This document shows, in pieces, positions 7,840 through 16,405 of a DNA stretch of 18,541 nt (the first letter of the stretch is position 1; each line of letters begins with the position of its first letter). The DNA is from Stephanodiscus triporus (taxonomy: Eukaryota; Bacillariophyta; Thalassiosirophyceae; Thalassiosirales; Thalassiosiraceae). The translations under genes were made by a program, and so were the position numbers. The notes beneath the pieces were generated by a model. It was not told the origin of the DNA. It searched no databases and worked only from the letters and a program-made list of their open reading frames with translations. The stretch lies in contig JALLAZ010000274.1 of the NCBI GenBank assembly GCA_036939755.1, positions 1 to 18,541 on the forward strand, given 5' to 3'.

Positions 7840-10800
7840 CAAGTCACCCTCCGAGGATGGCGAGGGGGGGACGGGACGGGACAGGCCGGTCGTCTTCGCG
7901 GCGGTCGTCGGCGCTCCGGGCCGGACAGGAGTAGGAGGGAACGACGAGGACGACGTCGCGAGGAGGATCAAGAAGCCCCAACCTATCTCCACAGTCCGAG
8001 ATTTCTCGACGGAGGTCCACGCGACGACGACGACGCTGAAGCGCGCGCGCTCTGCGCTCTACGACGGATCGGACGCGATGGCGCACGTCGACGACATGAC
8101 GCCCAAGCACATCAACATAAGACGCCACGCTTCGTCGCATCGATGGCCGTCCTCCGAAGCAGGCGGCGTCGGCCGCCGCGGCATCGTCGACTCCTTCGTC
8201 GTCGACGATGTGTACAAGCGTTCGAGACCGTACAACAACTACGTCCACGAAGACGGCGGCTACGACAACCGCGGGGGTCACAATCGGGGAAGAGGAGGAG
8301 GAGGAGGGGAGGGGGGATATGGCGGATACGATTACCCGCCGCTGCCGCCGCACAACGACGATGGGTCATATTCCTCTCTCGAATACGATGAGGAGAATCG
8401 TCAGGGCAGGCCCACCACCTCCTATGGCGGCGGCGGCAACGAGAGCGCGACGAGCGCAGGACGATATCCCCACCAAGGACGCAGTCAGCCTTACGACCGC
8501 GAGTACCATTACCAAGATTTACAAAATCGAGGAGGAGGAGTAGGAGTAGGAGAAGGACGGATCAAATCGAGTTGGACTACGCCCGGCGACGGCAACGGGA
8601 GCGACGCGGCGTCCGCTGCCGCGCCAGGGCTCGACTACGCCAATTCTCACGAGTATGCCGAGAACGGTAGCATCGGACCATCGTCGTTATTGAACTATTC
8701 GCAATCCCTCAGCTGGGAGGTGCCCGCTGGCACGTTGAGCGGCATCGAAAGCTCGTTGACCTTCGAACGAGAGCAGGCAGCAGGCGGGAGGGGGGCCGCT
8801 GCCGCCACTTGCGACGGCGGCGTTTCGAACGGCAAGGAGGAGACGGCTACGGCGACGACTGACGATAATGATATCCCGCCGTTAACGTCCACCGGCAGCA
8901 ATCACAGTCACCTTCCGCCAAGGAAACGGGCATTGTTGTTGGCGCCCCGTCCCTCCGCCGCCAGCTCCGGTGGTGAATTGTTGGATCCGCCGTGCACTAC
9001 CGTCTCCGCCACATCTCGCCATGACAGCGACGAGGAGCAGCAGAAGCACGATAGAACGATCGAACCTAGGGATGTGCCACCGGAGTCATCGTCGTCCAGA
9101 TACGCTCCGACGACGGTCCATTATCCAGTTGGACGACTTAATCAGCCGCATCAACCCATGCAGCATCATTGCCAGCCGGAGCATCTTCAGCAGCATCCGC
9201 AGCAGCATCATCCTCGTCATCCATCTCAGGTGAGATCGTACGATCAGCACTATTACAATCCCCAACATCCACCGCCACAGCACCCCCTTCCATCATATTA
9301 TCAGCATGATCATCAGAGGTATGACTATGACTCACGATATGAGCCGCCACGGGGAGATTTCCCAGGAGTGAGTGGTGCGTATAACGAGGGAGGGGGAGGC
9401 AGTGGCGGAGAGCGTCGTCTTGATCGCCATAGCTATGAGAGTCCAGGGCGTTATCACCCTTATTCTAACCCGGAGTATTCCACCGGTGCCAACACCATGG
9501 GTGGCCCAGGCGGCGCGCCGTGGGGCGCGCCGCCACACACTTCAAGCAATCCTCGTCACCAACGACCTCATAATTACGATAATAACTTACAATCGCAGCT
9601 CTATCACGGCCATCATTACCCGAACGATAATGGTCCTCCTCCTCCACGCAATGGTACTTCCGGCAGGCATGATGATGGCTACGCTTCTGATTCACGAAGC
9701 TTTGATTCGACATTATCCAAGAAATCATTCCGAAGCTTGGAGGACCTCGAAGAGCCTATGCAAAGTCTTCTTTACCGTCCAAGCTTCTCGTGGGAACGGG
9801 GACTGGATGTTCCCGCTGGTGGTGGCAATCCTCCATCATCGGCGACAGGTCTACCATCACTATCTTCATCAAGGGGTGGTGGACGAGCGAACATCATCCC
9901 ATTGCAACTGTCACAGCAGCAGAAGATCATGAAGTCTCTCACAATGCGCAATGAGATACGCACCATCGGAAACCCCGAAGGCTCGGTCGAACTTATCCTG
10001 CTCTTGGCCATGCCACAAGATCGACACTGTCTGAGCGAAACGCTCTGTATTGTGCGTAACAATGTGGAGGTATTCACGGCCACGGAGAACGACATCAATG
10101 CCCCAGCGCCGGGGCGCAAACGACCCATCCAGATCGGCCAGGTGGGATTGCGCTGCGTTTACTGTCGTATGTGCCACCAGCGTGACCGCGTCAAGAGAGC
10201 CACGTGCTTCCCCTCAAGTATGAAGCGCATTTATCGAGCCGTGATCGACATGAAGCTAGATCATTTCAAGAACTGTCCGTACGTTCCTACTGGATTGAAG
10301 GCGCGACTGGACCAACTGCAGGCAGGGAGCACGCGTTCCACAGGCATGACTGTGCAATACTTTGTCAAGAGCGCGAGGGAATTGGGAATGTCGGATAGTA
10401 TGGACGATGGCGTGCTTATTGATCTGAGATCAGTGGGAAGCACTAGGATGGCAGAGCCAGATTATAGAGGCCCGCCACCACCTTCACATAGCATGAGGCT
10501 GGTTGGTGATGCTGTGGCGGGCAGGGTCGACGATGCTATGGAACCATATAACTCTCATCCATATAACGGTAATGACTTCCATCAATTCAAGAAGTCCAAA
10601 CAAAAGAAGACAAGTCCTTCACATGCGGTCCCACAAGGGGCTTCAAGTCATGGTGATGTCTGTATGATTGCGCCCCATCAAGCTGACAATGTCCTGGACA
10701 CATCTTCGGACCCTAAGATCCCTGATACACGTTTCTCTGGCAAGGTCCTCCTCGCTTTGCCCGAGGATAAGAATTTTCTAAGCCCATTGCGGTGTTTCCT

Positions 10801-12139
10801 CCGTGAGAATGTATGTGCCTTCACGGCTTCCCCACACGATATTGCCGTACGCACACCCACGACCTTCTCAGTGCGTGTAGGTCAGGTGGGAGTGGGGTGT
10901 GTCCATTGCCTAGCGGTATCCCCCAAGTCACGTTCAAATCGTGCGGCATGCTTTCCATTTGCCATGGCGCGAATTTACCAGAGCGTCGCCGACATTCAAC
11001 GGTTCCACCTTGGCGAGTGTCGTATGATGCCGCCAAGCGTACGCACTGAATTCCTTAGATTGCAGAGTGAGAGCGCCAAAGGATCGCGTGGCCTTGCCAC
11101 GCGCATGTACTGGATTGATTCAGCAAAAAAGATTGGATTGACCGATGGACCGGCGGGGATGTACTTTTGTCGCGATCCAAGCTTGCTGCCGTTGTCCTCA
11201 GATAACATTTCAAGCGTTGAACAGTTGGATATACTAGCGCATGCTTCCGGCAAAAATGATTTAGCTATCAGGAGCCAGGCACTGGTGGCTCCTGAGGACA
11301 AACCAACGATTGCAGAGTTCCTGTACCGTGTAATGGAGCAGCTTCGTCCGTGTCGGTTTACAGATGCCGATCGCAACAAGCGCCGATCAAAAAACGTTGG
11401 CTGCGTTGGTGTGGAATGTAAGCATTGCGCTGGCAAGATAGACGGACGCAAATTCTTTTGGTCGTCTGTGTCGGCAGCTGAGAGTAACTTCGTAAGTGTC
11501 CACTCTCATATGTTGACCTGCAAGTATATCCCAGAACATTTGAAGGATGAGTTGATAATGTTGAAGTCACTGCGACGGGAGCAGACAAGTCTTCTCAAGA
11601 CTGGAAGCCAGAAGGCATTCTTCGTAAGGGTTTGGGCAAGGCTGCACGGAGAGCCGGTACCTCCACCACCATCACATGAGGATGCAAAAAAAATGGCAAG
11701 TGGGGGTAAGGTCATACCGTCATCAAAGAAGATCTATGCTCCCGGAGTTGCTCCAAGCCATACTGTTATGAGCGAGATGCTCATTGATGCCCCAATGACA
11801 ACTGAGTACGGAAGCACCATCAGCAAGGAAGATGCAGGTTCCCTATCTCCCGAAGTGCCTATTCTACGGACGAGATGTAGCAATGATTCCGATGACCTTC
11901 GCGCCCTACTCGAATCCAAGAGTACTTTAAGCAGCTTGCCTAGCGTCGATGAGTCCGTCATCAAGAATTCCATTCAAGATACGGAGGGGTCGGAAATAGT
12001 CCCTATAGGTCAAAGCGATGAGTCTGCGGCCAACATTTACACTACGTCAAGTAAGAGTAGCATGAATAGTGTTGCTCTGAATTTGTCCGCTGTTACAATG
12101 CACTGCAAAGAGGAGGAGGAGAAGGAGCAGCAGCAGTAG
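6989..12139 (+). CDS. 1716-aa protein with three CX2C...HX3C domains, unnamed family
   Basis: Residues 1 to about 990 are low complexity: Pro/Gly/His-rich start, Asp runs (12 Asp at 272-283), Gly-rich stretches, and a His/Gln/Pro tract at about 715-780. The second half holds three related domains. Domain 1 starts near G994 with C1056, C1059, H1092 and C1096. Domain 2 starts near F1249 with C1304, C1307, H1340 and C1344. Domain 3 starts near L1432 with C1477, C1480, H1507 and C1511. Shared features of the first two are a hydrophobic strand with LP/MPxD, GQVGxxCVxC, an A-C-F-P segment, RIY, and HxxxC. The spacing is CX2CX32HX3C in domains 1 and 2 and CX2CX26HX3C in domain 3. Four conserved Cys/His per copy suggest structural zinc. 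Basic KKSKQKK at about 1201-1207 could be a nuclear signal. I have the impression of similar domains in other diatom proteins but know no name or function for them. A nuclear scaffold or regulator is a guess. Confidence 0.85.
7802..7837 (+). repeat. (GAC)12 triplet repeat coding poly-Asp
   Basis: Twelve perfect GAC codons give twelve Asp residues within a long acidic disordered stretch. It is the longest of the four GAC/GTC arrays in the window. Confidence 0.95.
9509..9534 (+). other. Perfect 11-bp GC hairpin inside coding sequence
   Basis: GGCGGCGCGCC (9509-9519) and GGCGCGCCGCC (9524-9534) are exact reverse complements around a GTGG loop. All 11 pairs are G-C, so the mRNA hairpin should be very stable. 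It lies in the low-complexity part of the large protein, coding a Gly-Ala-Pro-Trp-Gly-Ala-Pro segment. Confidence 0.8.
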
Positions 12140-12489
12140 CAGGGACCGTCTTCTCATGAATAGATTGTCACTTTCAGAAAAATACCATACATCCTGTATT
12201 AACCTACGCACTATTCCTTTTATTTATGATCAAAGATTTCATCTGCCGCAACATCTTAATTCTTGTACTGTCGTGTTCATTCTCCGTGGTCCAATGATGC
12301 CAGTCAACCCTGCCCGCACCACGTACTATGCTAAAAGCTCATGTTAACATTCTAAAAAATGAGACACGAATCAATACTCTTTGCTGAGCCACCGACACAA
12401 CGTTAGAAATCGCTGTTCAATCCTTCGTGATTACTTAGGCGCATTTTCGTGCTTCTTGAAATAAGGAATAGTAGACTAAAGAGGGCGCC
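12140..12489. other. Convergent 3' intergenic region, no gene seen
   Basis: This AT-rich 350-bp region lies between the converging large gene and U-box gene and should contain both 3' UTRs. The only longer open frame (12156-12347 plus) has no recognisable domain. No RNA gene or repeat is seen. Confidence 0.6.
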
Positions 12490-13613
12490 TCATACTCCTC
12501 TATCAATCGGAGGCACTTTCAGAGCGGCACCTTTCCCTCCTCCGCCACAACTGCCAATGACTTTGCATGCTTGACAAAGTGGGGATTTTCCGAAGCACTC
12601 ATCACATCTTCGGCAAACAGACAACGCAGCTGTACCTAGTTCATCGAATGGACATTGTTCATGAAGCGAGCTACCAGCAGAAGACGAGTATATGGAACTA
12701 GAACTCATAGTTGCAGTGGACAATGATAACCGATCACGCTCAAGACCATAATTCTCTATAGCTTCTGGAGCACCAGTTCCAAAGAGTAAAACCGACTCAC
12801 TCATTTGATCACCCTGCAGAAAGGTGTCCACTACATGGGATGGTTTGGACTGTGCCTTGGCAAGCCACTTATGGGCTTTTTTGATGTTGCGCTTGAATCC
12901 ATACGCGCCACGTTCATAAAAACGCCCCAAGCAGTAGGCGGCAAAATCTGTGACACGGTGAGATCAAGGGTGAATCATCACTACAGATTGTGAAAAGGAA
13001 AGCGGGAAGTGTTTGAACAAGCGCAACTCAACTTGCCTCTCGCTTCACAATCGAGCTCTTGACTAGCTGTTTCAACAAGAAGATCGTATCCGTCTTCCCA
13101 GTCCTTTTCTACACCACATCCTCGAACCAAGCAGACGCCTTGGTATGCTTTACACATGGGATTATCGAGATCCGCGGCCCGTTTAGACCAAAAATACCCC
13201 TTTTGGGCATCGCAGACAATGCCATCTTTACCTCCGAACAGGTACCATTTTGCAAGGATCGTAATGTGTTTTACATCACCCTGCATGGCTTTTGTCTTGG
13301 TCAACGAAATTTCGTTCGTTTCCCCATTTTGCTTTTCGGCCCATGAACCAAGTAATCCAGTTTCTATCCCTTCGCACTGAACCAATGATTGGATTGTCTT
13401 TCTCACAGACTGCGAAATGACGAGAGTTGCTCTCATCGGTTTTCCAGTCATTGGTGATGTAATCTCTCTAGAATCATCCTGATCAATGAGAATGAAATTG
13501 TCAATGCATTCTTTGCAATAAATGAATCCATCATCTGCAATTACTGGGTCAAATGGAAGCACGTGACAAATCGGACAGATAAACTCAATTGCTATGGAAT
13601 TGGGGTCCATCAT
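12490..13613 (-). CDS. U-box domain plus Sel1-repeat protein, two exons
   Basis: Exon 1 is 13613-13037 and exon 2 is 12947-12490; joined they give 344 residues in one frame. Residues about 8-70 form a U-box: FICPICHVLPFDPVIADDGF, then YCKECIDNFI, then SPMTGKPM. A U-box recruits E2-ubiquitin, so the protein is a probable E3 ligase. From about residue 105 come Sel1-like (TPR-like) repeats: ILAKWYLFGGKDGI...AQKGYFWSKRAA, then a weaker unit, then a repeat split by the intron that reads AAYCLGRFYERGAYGFKRN in exon 2. Such repeats would bind the substrate. The C-terminus is Ser-rich and ends in a Cys-rich segment (CRRCDECFGKSPLCQACK) that could bind metal. The start is the first ATG in the frame, which reaches a stop codon upstream before any other ATG; a second ATG follows directly. 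The target is unknown. The domain assignment is strong; the exon join rests on reading frame and repeat continuity. Confidence 0.82.
12948..13036 (-). other. 89-nt GC-AG intron of the U-box gene
   Basis: On the minus strand the donor reads GAGAG|GCAAGT and the acceptor TCACAG|ATTTTGCC. Removing these 89 nt joins exon 1 (…GAAGCGAGAG) to exon 2 in frame and restores a full Sel1 repeat across the junction. No GT donor nearby gives the right frame: the GT at GTTGAG would shift it. The donor is a strong match to the rare GC-AG class apart from the C at position 2. Confidence 0.75.
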
Positions 13614-14097
13614 GCCCCACTCCTTCGCGAGCGACAAATCCTTCGCTATGAGAGCTGATGCGAATCAATATGACTGGAACTGGATTAAAAGGATGTCGAG
13701 TTCATGTCAAAAGCACGACGTTGGTATGGTACTACCACCGATGAAAATTTCACACTCCTGCAAATTTTCTACTATAGCTCTACCCTAAGAATACCGCACA
13801 AGCCGTTTGCGTTGCCAATGTTTGTATTTCCATCCATCAACAAATTTTAGGTTATTACACAAGGCGATCAGTCAAGGCGATTAAGTCAAGCTTGTTTGGA
13901 CGCTGACAGAGGAGAGAGAGAGAGAGAGAGCGGGACTGGCTGAAAGAAAATTTAAATGGGCTTATATTTAAATTCTGCGGGAGGAGGAAAACGAGACCAA
14001 AGTCTCATTTCCACCTCGCTTTTTGATTGCATCGGACGAGAGACCAGTCCCTGCGAGCGAATTAGAGAGTAGAGCTTTAAAACAATAGAAAGCAACG
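13614..14097. other. U-box gene promoter and retroelement 5' leader
   Basis: The right part of this region holds several small structures. An imperfect 13-14 bp tandem repeat (CAAGGCGAT-type) lies at 13860-13886. A (GA)n run lies at 13912-13930. Inverted repeats lie at 13932-13939/14044-14051 (GGGACTGG/CCAGTCCC), 13949-13957/13966-13974 (AATTTAAAT/ATTTAAATT) and 13993-13997/14002-14006 (GAGAC/GTCTC). The last two are nested inside the first. This may be the 5' end or leader of the retroelement, whose exact left boundary cannot be seen. The left part should hold the U-box gene promoter; nothing specific is recognised there. Confidence 0.45.
13912..13930. repeat. (GA)n dinucleotide run
   Basis: About nine uninterrupted GA units lie immediately upstream of the structured leader of the retroelement. 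It may mark the edge of the element or be a simple repeat. Confidence 0.85.
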
Positions 14098-16405
14098 ATG
14101 GCCATGATTAAGCAACCCAATTGGGCCAATTGGTTCAATAACCACTTTAGGCAATAACGCAGGTAATAGGAACCTTCAGGCCTTCAGCGATGTTTTAGGT
14201 TCCGGAATTCCGACCGAAGCAAAATTACGAGATTTAGTTGATGAAATCGACACTGTTATTTTAGCTGCGGATGCAAACAGAAAAGTTATGCTTTTCCATT
14301 CTCCCAAAAACTTTGGTGGCACAAGGTCTCACCCCGCCTTCGCCGACATTCGAATTGTTGTTCCATCAGTCCAAGAGCTTGGAGGATGCACATCAGCTGA
14401 AGACGTTGCAAACCTTCCGGTGCCAGCTCAAAACGGAGTAGTTGGTCTCGAAGGCTCTGCCATCTTTATCCCGGGACCAGTTTTGCAAAACGCCATCATC
14501 GAATTGATTTCAAAGAACACCTTTGATCTCATCCCACTCATGTATCAAGTTGCACGGGCTTTCGACCAAGCAAATGGTCCCACAGCCACATCAGGATTGA
14601 CCCACACGGACGATTTGTGCGCCTGGCTCTACGGAGTTCAGACAGGTTTGGTCCCCAAAATGAGGTACTCTGTCAACCCTGACGACGCCGAAGTTGAAGC
14701 TTTCAACTTCCAAAGGCATAGCGAATGCATTACTCTTCCGATCGACGTGGTAGGACCTAGAGCAGGTGATCCACTGACGTTAGAAGGCAACACGGTAATC
14801 AGTCAACTAATGAACACACTCACCATCCAAAATGAGGATTTGGAGGACGTGAACGTCATAAATCACAAAACCCAAATCCTGGCAGAAGAACGGAAGGAGA
14901 AAGAAAAGGACAGGACCAAGAAGATCCATCCTGCGATTCTTTCAATGCTCATATGAGCAGCTGCGATTGATTCACATGATGAAGACAGTGGAATTGCTCC
15001 ATTTTGTCTATGCTTCATAAACTGCAACAATGTTGGCATGGCACAATTTGAACTTAATCACCAATTTGCCTCGTACAGATTGGATGATGTTGATTTTGCC
15101 CCAGGAACGATCCAAGCCCTTCACGTAGGCGAGTTTTTGTATGCGGATTCGATCACCCCAAGCAATTGCATGGTCTTTGCTTTCTACGAACAAGCTCCAA
15201 ATTCCGGCCAGCAGCAAATGGATTATCTCATCTAACACTTAATTCAGGAACAGGGTCAGAAGAAATCACTCAAAGAAATCAAATCATCACTAAAACAAAC
15301 AGTTCACATACCCAAGGACTTTGACGGTCTCGGGTTCCAGCTGGTTCTGGTTCTTTTTGCAACTGCTTCGGCGATTTTCTTTGGTAAAGAGAGCATTTTC
15401 ATGGACAGGCTGGACCAATTAGTCCTCCTCGTCGGCCAAAACAAGAAAGCTCTCCATGATCAGATCGCTCTCGATGAATTCTTCCCATCAAAATTCCTAC
15501 TTGCAGTGGACAGAAGGGTTCAACACTGGCTGAGATTTTGTCAGAACGCAAAAGTTTCAAGATCACACGTGAAGGACAACATTTTGGATTTTGATAACTT
15601 ACTCGAGCAAGTCCTAAATGGCAGTTTCCACATGGTCCTACCGATGAGTTTCAAGAAGGTCAAAGTCGCAACCAAGCCTGAACCTTCCAAAGGCGGAAAT
15701 GATGGCAAAGAAACACCAGGCGGACATGACGGCAAAGATCCCAACCACAAGTCATGACAGAAGCACAAGAGCAAGGATGGCAATGGCAATCTTGTTCGAA
15801 ACACAGCACAAGATGAGAATTGTGTATGCAAAACAGGCAAGACTTGGAAGGATACTTACAGTAAGCAGCTTCCCCACGATCGGCCTTTCTTCGACGAAGC
15901 CAACAAGGTGAAAATGTGCGCGCGTTGGCTGATCAAAGGCGACTGTTACAACAACTGTTCTTGAAAAGCAAGCCACGTCTCCAAAGATGATCTCCCAGCA
16001 GACAAAAAGGCATCCTTTCTCGCTTTCATGACAAAGTGCAATGAAGCGGGGAAGAAGAGCAACTGACTCCTCGGGTCAGGGCCTAGCGGCGTCCGACCTC
16101 CACCAAAACCACCCGACCAACCACTTCCTTTCGGCTTCGATCCAAGCATGCAAGAAACCATTCCCAACATCCATCAACGATCTTCACCAAGCAAATTGGG
16201 GACAGCAGCAAGCCTTCCGCCGCAAAACATTCCTCCAGCATCAGCACCAAACACTCCGAACCTATGGCTCATAGTGTCATCATCAACATTGCAAGCAGCT
16301 CGGACAGCAGAAGCAAAAGCAAAAGCATGGGAGGAACAACGGTCAGCATTGATGATGGGTCATGTGAATCAGATGCTAGGTGAGTTCAACGCTTACCTAC
16401 TTTAA
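14098..16405 (+). pseudogene. gag-like ORF of the retroelement, broken
   Basis: One frame runs from 14108 to 16405 and is interrupted by TGA at 14954, TAA at 15233 and TGA at 15755, 15962 and 16064. The only upstream ATG (14098) is in another frame, so a frameshift near 14108 is likely. Sequence continues sensibly across each stop. Near 15917-15976 there is a Cys3His cluster (CX8CX3CX5H) of the nucleic-acid-binding kind expected late in a Gag protein; the TGA at 15962 falls inside it. The part after 16064 is Pro-rich and ends with a helical Ala/Lys/Glu segment. No known domain is named for the N-terminal 600 residues. Confidence that this is the element's ORF1 rests on position, the Cys/His cluster and frame continuity. 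Confidence 0.65.
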
